Below, in pieces: positions 50,001-57,243 of a stretch of DNA of 64,000 nucleotides. Numbering within the stretch: position 1 is the stretch's first letter; the number at the start of each line of letters is the position of its first letter. A program made the position numbers and the translations under genes. The notes under the pieces are model-generated. The model saw only the letters and a program-made list of their open reading frames with translations, did not search any database and had not been told where the DNA came from. Source of the stretch: Thauera terpenica 58Eu (lineage in GTDB: Bacteria > Pseudomonadota > Gammaproteobacteria > Burkholderiales > Rhodocyclaceae); NCBI RefSeq assembly GCF_000443165.1, contig NZ_ATJV01000048.1, forward strand, positions 124,001-188,000, written 5' to 3'.

Positions 50001-52874
50001 AACCTGCGTGGCCAGTCCGGTCTCTGGGGTTATGCCATTTCCGGCGATTTGCCCATCGTGCTGCTGCAGATCGGCAATGCCGCCAATATCGACCTCGTTC
50101 GCCAACTGGTGCAAGCCCACGCCTACTGGCGCTTGAAAGGGCTGGCGGTGGATCTGGTGATCTGGAACGAAGATCACGCCGGCTACCGGCAACGCCTGCA
50201 GGACGAAATCATGGGCTTGGTTGCCTCGGGAATAGGGGGCAGCATCATCGACCGTCCGGGTGGCGTCTTTGTCCGTCTGGCCGAACAGATCTCCAATGAG
50301 GACCGCATCCTGCTGCAATCGGTGGCGCGCGCGGTGATCACCGATTGCCGCGGAACGCTGGCCGAACAGCTTGACGCGCGCCCGCCCGCCGAAGCGCGCA
50401 TGCCGCCCCTGGTCCCAAGCCGGCAACGCCACCCCCAAACCTCACCGGCGACCCGCGCAAGCAGCCTCGATCTGCAGTTCTACAACGGACTTGGCGGCTT
50501 CTCCGCCGACGGTCGGGAATACATCATCGAGCTGGAGTCCGCTCAGTCAACGCCCCTGCCCTGGGCCAACGTACTGGCCAATCCTCAGTTCGGCACGGTG
50601 ATCTCGGAAAACGGCAGCGCCTATACCTGGAGCGACAACGCGCACGAATTCCGTCTCACACCCTGGTCCAACGATCCGATCGGCGACGACAGTGGCGAAG
50701 CCATCTATGTGCGCGACGAGGACAGCGGACATGTCTGGTCGCCCACCCCCTTACCGATGCGCGCCGAGGCTCCCTACCTGGTACGCCATGGTTTCGGTAG
50801 CAGCCGCTTCGAAACCTGCGTGGACGGAATACGCTCCGAACTACAGGTTTATGTCGCCATCGACGCCCCGATCAAATTCTCGGTTCTGAAATTGAGCAAT
50901 GTCTCCGGGCGAGCGCGCAAGATATCGGCCACCGCCTATGTCGAGTGGGTGCTGGGCGATCTGCGCGCCAAAACCGCCATGCACATCCACACCGAAGTCG
51001 CCGCCGGCAGCGGCGCACTCCTGGGCCGGAACCCCTACAGCGCCGACTTCTCTGCCCATGTCGCTTTTCTTGACTGTGATGAGCCGACGCGCACGCTGAC
51101 GGGTGATCGCAACGAGTTCATCGGGCGCAATGGCTCGCTCAACAATCCTGCGGCCATGAAGCGCAGCCGGCTCTCCGGCCGAGTGGGTGCAGGACTGGAC
51201 CCCTGCGCTGCGATTCAAGTGGTGCACGATCTACCGCCTGGCGAAGAGCGCGAAATCATCTTCCGTCTGGGGCTTGGGCGCGAGGTGGACGAGGCCAGCC
51301 AATTGATCCAGCGTTTCCGTGGTTCGCAGGGAGCGCGCATGGCACTGACCGAGGTGGAGAAGTACTGGACGCACACCTTGGGGGCAGTGCAGGTCGAAAC
51401 GCCGGACCCAGCGCTCGACGTACTGGTCAACGGCTGGCTCATGTACCAGACCCTGGCCAGCCGGCTCTGGGCACGTAGCGGCTACTACCAGTCAGGCGGC
51501 GCTTTCGGATTTCGCGATCAGCTGCAGGACGCGATGACCCTGGTTCATGCTGAACCGGGGCTGCTGCGCACCCAATTGCTGCTTTGCGCCAGCCGTCAGT
51601 TCGTCGAAGGTGATGTTCAGCACTGGTGGCACCCGCCATCGGGCCGCGGCGTTCGCACCCAGTGCTCGGACGACTACCTGTGGCTGCCCCTTGCGGTCTG
51701 CCGTTACGTGCACGCCACCGGCGACACGGCGATGCTGGACGAAGGGGTCGCCTTTCTCGAAGGTCGTCCGCTCAACCTCGAGGAGGACTCCTATTACGAT
51801 CTGCCGATTCGCTCCACCGAGACCGCAAGCCTTTACCAGCACTGTGTGCGTGCCATCGAGCATGGCTTGCGTTTCGGTGCGCGTGGACTGCCCTTGATGG
51901 GTTCGGGCGACTGGAACGACGGCATGAACCGGGTCGGTATCCAGGGCCGCGGCGAAAGCGTGTGGCTGGGCTTCTTTCTTTACGAGATTCTCGGCAAGTT
52001 CAGTGATCTGGCGCTGCGCCACGGCGACCCGAACTTTGCCCACAGCTGTCACGATCAAGCCGAGCGGCTGCGCCGGAACGTCGAAGATCACGGCTGGGAT
52101 GGCGCCTGGTATCGGCGCGCCTACTTCGACGACGGCACCGCACTGGGCTCGAGCGCCAATGAAGAATGCCGCATCGATTCCATCTCGCAGAGCTGGGCTG
52201 TGCTCTCCGGACTGGCGGGATCAGAGCGTGCGCAGCAGGCCATGCAAGCGGTAGACGAACAACTCGTACGCCGCCAGGCCGGCCTCATCCAGTTGCTTGA
52301 TCCACCGTTCGACAAGGCCAGACTCGATCCCGGCTACATCCGCGGCTATGTACCGGGGGTGCGGGAAAACGGCGGGCAATACACGCACGCCGCCATCTGG
52401 ACCGCCATGGCCTTCACCACCCTCGGCGACACCGCAAAGGCATGGGAGCTGGCGAGCATGATCAACCCGGTCAATCACACCCGCTCCGCCGCCGGCGTCG
52501 CGGTGTACAAGGCCGAACCCTATGTGATGGCTGCCGATGTGTATGCGATGGCGCCACATACCGGTCGTGGCGGCTGGTCGTGGTACACCGGATCCGCAGG
52601 CTGGATGTACCGACTGCTGCTCGAGTCGCTGCTGGGCTTGCAGCTGCAAGACAATGCACTGCGCTTCTCACCCTGCCTGCCCGCAGACTGGCCGGAAATC
52701 CGTATCCGCTATCGTTATCAATCGACCCTGTACCACATCACCATCAAGCACGCTGCGGATGAGCGCGCCTGCATCACGCTTGATGGTATCGAGCTGCACG
52801 ATGACGCAATCCCATTAGTGGACGACCGCGTGGAGCATCAGCTGGAAATTACCGTTGCAAACTCAGGCAAGTGA
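44070..52874 (+). CDS. ndvB: Cyclic beta-1,2-glucan synthase (NdvB/ChvB type)
   Basis: 2934 residues, the size of ChvB/NdvB. The order is: helical N-terminal region (1-425); membrane helices about 428-490; GT84 glycosyltransferase domain with DTDTQLPRD near 650 and QRWMRGDWQ near 797; further membrane helices about 842-884 and 964-1018; a glycoamylase-like domain from about 1085; beta-sandwich domains; and a C-terminal GH94 phosphorylase domain with the catalytic GSGDWNDGMNR near 2614. It polymerises UDP-glucose, sets chain length by phosphorolysis and cyclises; the product acts in the periplasm in osmoadaptation and host interaction. Start is TTG at 44070, the first start codon after an in-frame stop at 44061; a weak GAAAG precedes it. 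No exporter (NdvA) lies near. Confidence 0.92.
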   Translation: MFLEWALNLKPGKSLTESFSQLLKGRRKAGWLATPPPEEAPLRAALYSADQMAQHGKALAASHRLVPNAVADRLLLRLADNEQVLVDVCRRLTSLVTDKRRITPAGDWLLDNFYLIEEEIRTTKRHLPKGYSRELPRLSNGPSAGLPRVYDIALETVAHGDGRVDPETLRRFVAAYQTVTDLRLGELWAIPIMLRLAVIENLRRVGIRIAAAWDERKLAELWAERMIETAEHDPKSLILTIADMARSKPPMGSAFVAELARRLQGRGPALALPLTWIEQHLAESGLTVSQMVQTENQIQAAYQVSVSNSIGSLRVINAMDWKTFVETQSIVEQTLLGDPAGVYGAMDFATRDRYRHAIEALTRKTELCERSLAARALELARTGAERGGGPAEHVGFYLIGPGLPVLESTLKLRHSFHDRVRRAAGRKPLLIYLGSIGIITALLTAYLIAPTIAVGLPLWAMILLTALVLLATSQLAVSVLNWLASLAVVPDALPKMDFSKGIPPDSRTLVVVPTMLSSAAAIENLVEALEVRFLANRDPSLHFALLTDFLDADTETLPSDAALLQLASASIDELNAKFGTKNGFTTGGVFFLLHRPRRWNPQEGLWMGHERKRGKLADLNALLLKGQAEGFSHIVGETSCLHGVRYVITLDTDTQLPRDVARQLIGTMAHPLNRPRFDASLKRVVSGYGILQPRVAISLPSSQRSRLARLYSGDAGIDPYTRVVSDVYQDLFGEGSFIGKGIYDIEAFDRAMGTCFPENRVLSHDLLEGCYARAGLLSDVQLYEDCPASYRADVIRRQRWMRGDWQLADWLFRRVPGEGKCKHRNPLSVLSQWKLLDNLRRSLVPAALTALLILGWTVLASVDGWTAAMLGILILSPVFAIWLDACRKPDELLWRQHLAAVADSAWRHTRQLGFELACLPYEAYFSLNAIVRTTWRVLVSRRYLLEWNPSSEVERQLAMARRSELAACLLTMWIGPLLALALGGWLAVASPEMLLRAGPLLLLWLASPFAAWWLSRALPAIKASITVEQVLFLRRIARRTWAFFEHFVGPADHWLAPDNYQEYRGAAIAHRTSPTNIGVALLANLSAWDFAYIPSGKLLERTANTLQTMASLERYRGHFYNWYDTRTLQILPPAYVSTVDSGNLAGHLLTLRVGLLELADAPIYQANLLSGINDTLGLVAETSAQEHAGTLAVFRKAFDAATLEPPVGSQALYRLLQQLGEAADALLAEVQVTQPLVDETSPKSEGLKWTRALARQVAQARDELLYLSPWLTLPPPPAGLGVIAEISHKAAIPSLRSLSRLASEPCPEIEALLSKPLNAEQHDWLTELSSHLVTAGERAAQRLGLIDALAHQSGEFAQMDYDFLFDEDRHLLSIGYNVGAHRVDTSYYDLLASEARLCNFVAIAQRALPQDSWFSLGRLLTGTGGEPALLSWSGSMFEYLMPMLVMPNYENTLLDQTCKAAVARQIEYGRQRGVPWGISESAYNTVDVHFNYQYRAFGVPGLGLKRGLADDLVIAPYASALALMVAPEAACANLQRMSAAGFVGRYGFYEAIDFTPARQRRGQPHAIVRSFMAHHQGMSLLALTHLLLDQPMQRRFVADRHLQAILPLLQERIPKATTLFSHTAELVDARLASTIAETSIRVFNSPHTPTPEVQLLSNGRYHVMVSNAGGGYSRWNDLAVTRWREDSTRDNWGSFCYIRDLASATVWSTAYQPTLKRPEHYEAIFSEGRAEFRRHDALDGAAGTFETHTEIVVSPEDDIELRRTKITNRSQQRRAIEITSYAEVAIAPPAADDIHPAFSKLFVQTEILAARNAVLCTRRPRSAAEQVPWMLHLVTVHGAMSLAVSAQTDRARFIGRGHSSRAPRAMDEPGALSGTDGSVLDPIVAIRHHIVLEPEQSVTIDMVTGMAETRAQALGLVEKYQDRHLADRVFELSWTHSQIELHQINASEADAQLYARLAAAVVYANPIQRADSKVLLKNLRGQSGLWGYAISGDLPIVLLQIGNAANIDLVRQLVQAHAYWRLKGLAVDLVIWNEDHAGYRQRLQDEIMGLVASGIGGSIIDRPGGVFVRLAEQISNEDRILLQSVARAVITDCRGTLAEQLDARPPAEARMPPLVPSRQRHPQTSPATRASSLDLQFYNGLGGFSADGREYIIELESAQSTPLPWANVLANPQFGTVISENGSAYTWSDNAHEFRLTPWSNDPIGDDSGEAIYVRDEDSGHVWSPTPLPMRAEAPYLVRHGFGSSRFETCVDGIRSELQVYVAIDAPIKFSVLKLSNVSGRARKISATAYVEWVLGDLRAKTAMHIHTEVAAGSGALLGRNPYSADFSAHVAFLDCDEPTRTLTGDRNEFIGRNGSLNNPAAMKRSRLSGRVGAGLDPCAAIQVVHDLPPGEEREIIFRLGLGREVDEASQLIQRFRGSQGARMALTEVEKYWTHTLGAVQVETPDPALDVLVNGWLMYQTLASRLWARSGYYQSGGAFGFRDQLQDAMTLVHAEPGLLRTQLLLCASRQFVEGDVQHWWHPPSGRGVRTQCSDDYLWLPLAVCRYVHATGDTAMLDEGVAFLEGRPLNLEEDSYYDLPIRSTETASLYQHCVRAIEHGLRFGARGLPLMGSGDWNDGMNRVGIQGRGESVWLGFFLYEILGKFSDLALRHGDPNFAHSCHDQAERLRRNVEDHGWDGAWYRRAYFDDGTALGSSANEECRIDSISQSWAVLSGLAGSERAQQAMQAVDEQLVRRQAGLIQLLDPPFDKARLDPGYIRGYVPGVRENGGQYTHAAIWTAMAFTTLGDTAKAWELASMINPVNHTRSAAGVAVYKAEPYVMAADVYAMAPHTGRGGWSWYTGSAGWMYRLLLESLLGLQLQDNALRFSPCLPADWPEIRIRYRYQSTLYHITIKHAADERACITLDGIELHDDAIPLVDDRVEHQLEITVANSGK

Positions 52875-52930
52875 CTGCAGCAATGTTTGCAGTCGCTCGG
52901 TCCTGGGGCGATCAACACTGCGGTAGAAAC

Positions 52931-52971
52931 GGACGGGGGCGCCGCGTGCACTCACACGGCGCCCCCTGTCC
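52931..52971. terminator. Convergent terminator hairpin after ndvB
   Basis: Stem GGACGGGGGCGCCG / CGGCGCCCCC(T)GTCC with a 12-nt loop, between ndvB (plus) and the convergent lipoprotein gene (minus). Very GC-rich, no U tract; probably stops transcription in both directions. Confidence 0.55.
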
Positions 52972-52987
52972 GTACGATCAAGGCAGA

Positions 52988-53182
52988 TTACTTGGTAGCG
53001 TCCTTTGCAGCGTCCTGGATGTCTTTGCCGGCCTGTTCGATCTTCTCTCCGGCCTGATCCACGGTCTTGTCCACGGCTTTGCCGGCACGCTCTGCCGGAC
53101 CTTCCTTCTCGCAGCCAGGCAGTGCCACGAACATGGCGGTCGCGAACAAGGCCATACCCAATATCTTTGCGTGTTTCATCAT
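52988..53182 (-). CDS. Small lipoprotein with charged amphipathic tail
   Basis: 64 residues. A lipoprotein signal peptide ends at the lipobox LPGC (Cys about 24). The mature part is a 40-residue highly charged helix with repeating pattern (AGKAVDKTVDQAGEKIEQAG, then KDIQDAAKDATK), like small stress or LEA-type lipoproteins. Tandem ATGs at 53182 and 53179 follow AAGGGGGG; either may be used. Function unknown, probably envelope-associated. Confidence 0.75.
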   Translation of the reverse strand: MMKHAKILGMALFATAMFVALPGCEKEGPAERAGKAVDKTVDQAGEKIEQAGKDIQDAAKDATK

Positions 53183-53335
53183 CTTCCCCCCTTGGTAGTG
53201 CGCCCAACGCGGACGCCTTGGTAAATTTTGAACACCTGCCTCATGGACGGTCTGTCTGTCAGCGCACGAACATACGGTCAATACCTTACGCACCCTGCAA
53301 CTCGGCCTTGTGCCATGGCTATACGCCACAGCCTA

Positions 53336-54493
53336 TCAGCCGCTCTTGCGCACCACCGGCACTTTGCTGCGCACGGTCGTCAGGCGTGGCGCAGACTCCT
53401 GCAGGCGAAACTGCTTGGTAGCGAAAGACCACGCCATGCGCGACGCATCGGGTCCGTTGGGATTGCTGAAGCGCAGCTGAGCCGCGCCGCCGCTCCACGC
53501 ATGGCCGAGCGGACCTACCTCGACCAGGGTCGCGACCAGGGCGCGGCCGCGCTTGTAGTCGGTCACGTCCATGGCATAACGTTTGCCGCGCTGTACCCGA
53601 CGCACCACACCTTTACGGGCACCGGCCGCGTCAGCCCAGGCCCGCGCCGCCGCCTGGCCATTGCTGCTTGCCACCACGCCGTCCAGGCCACCATGAATAA
53701 CCAGCAAGGGTGGCCAGGAGGCCCCGATATTGGCGAGCGTGGCCAGTGTGCCACGGGCGGGGGCAGCGTCAGCGGTCCGAGCGTTACGGGCGTTACCCCG
53801 GCCATTCATCGCACCCATCGCCGAAAGCGAGGAATGGGCAAGGCCGGGGGGAATTCCCGAATGCATGATGACTGCCTTGAAACGTTCGGGGTGCCGCGTC
53901 GCCAGCAGCGCCGCCATGCTGGCACCGGCCGAGAGCCCCGCTACCGCAATGCGGGCGCGATCCACCGGATAGAGTCGGCACACCTGCTCGACGGCCTGAT
54001 CAATCAGCGCCGCTTCTGCATAGGCACGACCGGAGCGCGTGTCGTACCAGTTCCAGCAACCCTGAGCATTGGCCAGATGGCTCTGCTCGGGGTAGAGCAC
54101 CAGAAAACGCTCACGCGTCGCGACCTGGTTCATGCGTGTGCTCATGGCAAAACTTTTCGCGTCCTGCCCGCAACCGTGCAGCATCACCATCAGTGGCAGA
54201 TGCTCTCCCGCCTTGAGGCCCAGCGGCCGATAGACGCGGTAGTTGCACGCTCCGGTGGGGCTGACGACAACCCCCTGCAGCCAGTCGCCTGCCCCGGGCG
54301 GCGGCTTGCGCTTTTCGGTCGCAGGCTTGAGCGCTGCGACCAGCGCGCGATTGCCCGCACGCAGGGTTCTGTCGGTCATCATGCCGATATTGCGGGAAAC
54401 AATCCTGCTCAAGGTGGAACCGAGCTTTCGTCTGGCCAATTTGAAAAATCCTTCAGCTTGTGCGTGACACGAGCTTGTTGCGGGCGCTTTCAT
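53336..54493 (-). CDS. PHB-depolymerase-family esterase (LpqC-like)
   Basis: 385 residues from ATG 54493. An alpha/beta hydrolase of the poly(3-hydroxybutyrate) depolymerase type 1 family: NYRVYRPLGLKAGEHLPLMV strand region, oxyanion HGCGQDAKSFA, nucleophile in IAVAGLSAGASMAALL, and the His region near PLGHAWSGG. No signal peptide: the start MKAPATSSCHAQAEGFFKLA is polar, so a cytosolic esterase is more likely than a secreted polymerase hydrolase. A longer start at 54529 or a shorter one (MMTDRTL) are possible; no ribosome binding site decides. Substrate unknown. Confidence 0.82.
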   Translation of the reverse strand: MKAPATSSCHAQAEGFFKLARRKLGSTLSRIVSRNIGMMTDRTLRAGNRALVAALKPATEKRKPPPGAGDWLQGVVVSPTGACNYRVYRPLGLKAGEHLPLMVMLHGCGQDAKSFAMSTRMNQVATRERFLVLYPEQSHLANAQGCWNWYDTRSGRAYAEAALIDQAVEQVCRLYPVDRARIAVAGLSAGASMAALLATRHPERFKAVIMHSGIPPGLAHSSLSAMGAMNGRGNARNARTADAAPARGTLATLANIGASWPPLLVIHGGLDGVVASSNGQAAARAWADAAGARKGVVRRVQRGKRYAMDVTDYKRGRALVATLVEVGPLGHAWSGGAAQLRFSNPNGPDASRMAWSFATKQFRLQESAPRLTTVRSKVPVVRKSG

Positions 54494-54822
54494 GGCTGCC
54501 GTGATCCGCAATGCGCTGCCCCCGTGCATCAGTGCTTTCGCACCGCGTGCGAAATTTCACCACGCGAGTATGGCCGCACAAAAGGTCCTGGTCTGTAGGC
54601 CTTCACGCCGTGTTTCAGTGACGGCAGTCGCGGCCTGCCCAATCGTGCTGGCGTACTTAAGGCACGCAATACTTCGAGCTGCCTTGCCTTGCCAGTGTGC
54701 TCCTCCCCACACCTATCACTCACCGCGCCTATACCGTGGCGCCCGCGACGGGAACGGCCTATGCTCAAACCACGGCGCCGCCTGCGGCCGGAGCGCACCC
54801 TCCGCATCTTCTTCGAACTCTC

Positions 54823-55521
54823 ATGGCACGCACCCATCATCGCGAATCGCATTACACCGAACGCATCGGCTGGTTGCGCGCGGCCGTGCTGGGTGCCAAC
54901 GACGGCATCGTGTCCACCGCCAGTCTGATGATAGGCGTCGCAGCGGGCCAGGGTGAGCGCAGCGCACTGTTGGTGGCGGGGGTGGCCGGGCTGGTGGCGG
55001 GCGCGATGTCCATGGCCGCGGGCGAATACGTATCGGTCAGCTCTCAGTCCGACACTGAAGAGGCCGATCTGGCGCGCGAGCGTGCCGAGCTGGCGGCGCA
55101 ACCCGTCCTGGAACAGCAGGAACTGGCCACCATCTACGTCAAGCGTGGCTTGTCCGCCGATCTGGCGACACAGGTGGCACGACAGCTGATGGAGCACGAC
55201 GCCCTCGGCGCCCATGCCCGCGACGAACTCGGCATCAGTGTCGCCCTGCGTGCCAATCCCATACAGGCAGCGTGGGCCTCGGCAGCGAGCTTCGCCGCGG
55301 GTGCAGCGCTGCCTCTTGTGGCGGCGGTCGCAAGTCCGCAGGCGCAGCTCATCCCGGTAGTGGCGGTCAGCTCCCTGCTCGTGCTCACCGCCCTGGGCGC
55401 CCTGGCGGCCCACACCGGGGGCGCCCCGGTGCTGCGCGCATCCCTGAGGGTGGGCTTCTGGGGCGCTCTGGCCATGGCCATCACCGCCGGTGTTGGCGCG
55501 CTGTTTGGTACCATCGTCTGA
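54823..55521 (+). CDS. VIT1/CCC1-family iron or manganese transporter
   Basis: 232 residues. Starts MARTHHRESHYTERIGWLRA, the family's characteristic head, with membrane helix AAVLGANDGIVSTASLMIGVA, then AGAMSMAAGEYVSVSSQSDTE (metal-site region), a cytoplasmic metal-binding loop rich in Glu/His (about 85-140) and three more helices. Such proteins export Fe2+ or Mn2+ from the cytosol. Bacterial substrate not certain. It precedes cbpA by 27 bp on the same strand; the 293 bp before it hold nothing recognisable. Confidence 0.85.
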   Translation: MARTHHRESHYTERIGWLRAAVLGANDGIVSTASLMIGVAAGQGERSALLVAGVAGLVAGAMSMAAGEYVSVSSQSDTEEADLARERAELAAQPVLEQQELATIYVKRGLSADLATQVARQLMEHDALGAHARDELGISVALRANPIQAAWASAASFAAGAALPLVAAVASPQAQLIPVVAVSSLLVLTALGALAAHTGGAPVLRASLRVGFWGALAMAITAGVGALFGTIV

Positions 55522-55548
55522 CGCAACGAAGGGATCCGAGCTCGAACC

Positions 55549-56517
55549 ATGAAATTCCAGGACTATTACGCAATCCTCGGTGTCCCGCGCAGCGCGACCC
55601 AGGACGAGATCAAGCGCGCCTACCGCAAGCTGGCGCGCAAGCACCATCCGGACGTAAGCAAGGATGCGGACGCCGAAGCGCGCTTCAAGGAGCTCGGCGA
55701 AGCCTACGCGGTGTTGAAAGACCCCGAAAAGCGCGCCGCCTACGATCAGGTGGGGCAGAACTGGAAAGCCGGACAGGACTTCCAGCCGCCGCCGGGCTGG
55801 GACGCGGGGTTCGAGTTCCGTGGCGCGGGTGCCGACGACGGCCTGGACGCCAGCGACTTCTTCGAAGCCTTGTTCGGCCGCCGGGCGCGGGCGGAGCAGC
55901 ACTATCGTGGTCCTGATCGCAGCCATGCACACCGTGGTCAGGACCATCACGCCAAGGTCTTGATCGATCTGGAAGACGCCTACCACGGCGCCCAACGCAG
56001 CATCTCCCTGCGCATGCCGGCGCTCGACGCCAGAGGACAGCTCGTGCTGCAGTCACGCACGCTGGACATCACCATTCCCAAAGGCATTCGCGCCGGTCAA
56101 CACCTGCGCCTCGCGGGCCAGGGCGAACCTGGCCTTGGGGGCGGGCCGGCGGGCGATCTGTTCCTGGAGATCGGCTTCAACCCGCACCCGCATTACCACG
56201 TGGAGGGGCGCGATGTGTTCGCGAACCTGCCGCTGGCACCCTGGGAGGCGGCACTCGGCTGCTCCCTGAACCTGCCGACTCCGGAAGGTCCGGTTCAAGT
56301 CACCGTTCCGGAACGTTCGGCCGCAGGGCGCCAATTGCGCCTGCGCGGCAAAGGCATCCCGGGTAAACCTGCTGGCGATTTCTATTTTGTGCTGGCGATT
56401 GTCCTGCCCCCGGCGCTGACTGACGCCGACAAGGCCGCCTATCGCGCCTTTGCCAATGCCTTCCATTTCGATCCTCGCGCTACCCCCGCACCCTCGCGAA
56501 AGGTTGATCCCAGATGA
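55549..56517 (+). CDS. cbpA: DnaJ-type co-chaperone, curved-DNA-binding protein
   Basis: 322 residues. N-terminal J domain with HPD motif (KLARKHHPDVSKDADAEARF); a Gly/Phe-rich linker is short; no zinc-finger domain; two beta C-terminal substrate domains (VLIDLEDAYHGAQRSISLRM and VQVTVPERSAAGRQLRLRGKG) as in CbpA. It stimulates DnaK and is a DnaJ paralogue used in stress or stationary phase. It overlaps cbpM by four bases. Confidence 0.92.
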   Translation: MKFQDYYAILGVPRSATQDEIKRAYRKLARKHHPDVSKDADAEARFKELGEAYAVLKDPEKRAAYDQVGQNWKAGQDFQPPPGWDAGFEFRGAGADDGLDASDFFEALFGRRARAEQHYRGPDRSHAHRGQDHHAKVLIDLEDAYHGAQRSISLRMPALDARGQLVLQSRTLDITIPKGIRAGQHLRLAGQGEPGLGGGPAGDLFLEIGFNPHPHYHVEGRDVFANLPLAPWEAALGCSLNLPTPEGPVQVTVPERSAAGRQLRLRGKGIPGKPAGDFYFVLAIVLPPALTDADKAAYRAFANAFHFDPRATPAPSRKVDPR

Positions 56518-56831
56518 GCACACACAGCACCCGGAACATGTCGACGCTGATCGTCGAAGAGGAAATCCAGCTCACCCTGGTCGAGCTTTGCCAGGCCTGC
56601 AATGCACCCGCGGAGTATGTGAGCGCGTGGGTCTACGAGGGCGTGCTGACACCCAGTGGCCAGACCCCCGAGGACTGGCGCTTCAGCGGCGAGTCACTGC
56701 GACGCGCGCAGCAGGCGCGCTGGCTTGCCCGCGATATGGAGGTCAACGCCCAGGGTGTGGGCATCGTCCTCGATCTGCTCGATGAAATTGCCGCCCTGCA
56801 GTCACGCCTACAGCGTGCCGGGCTGCGCTGA
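56514..56831 (+). CDS. cbpM: Chaperone modulator CbpM
   Basis: 105 residues. MerR-like helix-turn-helix core (TLVELCQACNAPAEYVSAWV, then GVLTPSGQTPEDWRFSGESL and AQQARWLARDMEVN), the layout of CbpM, which binds the J domain of CbpA and inhibits its co-chaperone and DNA-binding activity. The ATG overlaps the cbpA stop by four bases (56514-56517), indicating coupled synthesis. Confidence 0.9.
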   Translation: MSTHSTRNMSTLIVEEEIQLTLVELCQACNAPAEYVSAWVYEGVLTPSGQTPEDWRFSGESLRRAQQARWLARDMEVNAQGVGIVLDLLDEIAALQSRLQRAGLR

Positions 56832-56848
56832 CGCGCGAACGGCCCGAG

Positions 56849-57016
56849 ATGGGACTGTTCGAGCGCTTCCTGACGGTACGGGTCGGGCTGGGGATCCTCG
56901 CCGGCGTCGGCCTCGGCCTGGCGGCGCCCGGAGCCTTCCAGGCGATCGTGGGGCTGGAGTTCGCCCAGGTCAACTGGTTTCCGCGCCCGGCCAGTAAGCA
57001 CGCGGCACTTGAATGA
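56849..57016 (+). pseudogene. Truncated arsenite efflux pump (Acr3/ArsB N-terminal remnant)
   Basis: A 55-residue frame starting MGLFERFLTVRVGLGILAG and continuing GLGLAAPGAFQAIVGLEFAQ VN, which matches the N-terminal 42 residues of Acr3-type arsenite transporters (MGLFERYLTxWVGLCIxxGxxLG...). After VN the expected membrane helices are missing: the frame runs into unrelated sequence (WFPRPASKHAALE) and stops. The rest of the roughly 350-residue pump is absent, so this is a remnant left by a deletion. It lies 17 bp after cbpM. Confidence 0.7.
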
Positions 57017-57177
57017 AAACGGCCATGAGCGGCAGCACAGCGCTCGATCAGCCACGCCATGACGTCTTGCTCACCCCCGACCTACCCAAGGTAGACGGCG
57101 CGCTGTTCGCGCTGCCGGACACCAAACGGCCGCGCCCGACAACGCCGCCCCCAGCGCTGCGCCGCATAGGGAAGTAA
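57013..57177 (+). CDS. Small reading frame of doubtful status after the Acr3 remnant
   Basis: 54 residues, MKTAMSGSTALDQPRHDVLL then a Pro/Arg-rich end (TTPPPALRRIGK). The ATG overlaps the stop of the Acr3 remnant (ATGA). No family was recognised and no ribosome binding site is clear. It may be another piece of the deleted arsenic region or simply non-coding; listed because it fills the stretch between the remnant and the MFS gene. Confidence 0.25.
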   Translation: MKTAMSGSTALDQPRHDVLLTPDLPKVDGALFALPDTKRPRPTTPPPALRRIGK

Positions 57178-57243
57178 CATTATTCAAGAAACTCCTGTAG
57201 CGTTGACCGATTAAATCCAGCTATCAATGAATCAAGGGAGTTC

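Noticed and set aside
57200-57232. TTGACC as -35 of a promoter for the MFS gene
   Set aside because: No acceptable -10 at 16-18 bp; only CAATGA or AATGAA types are present.
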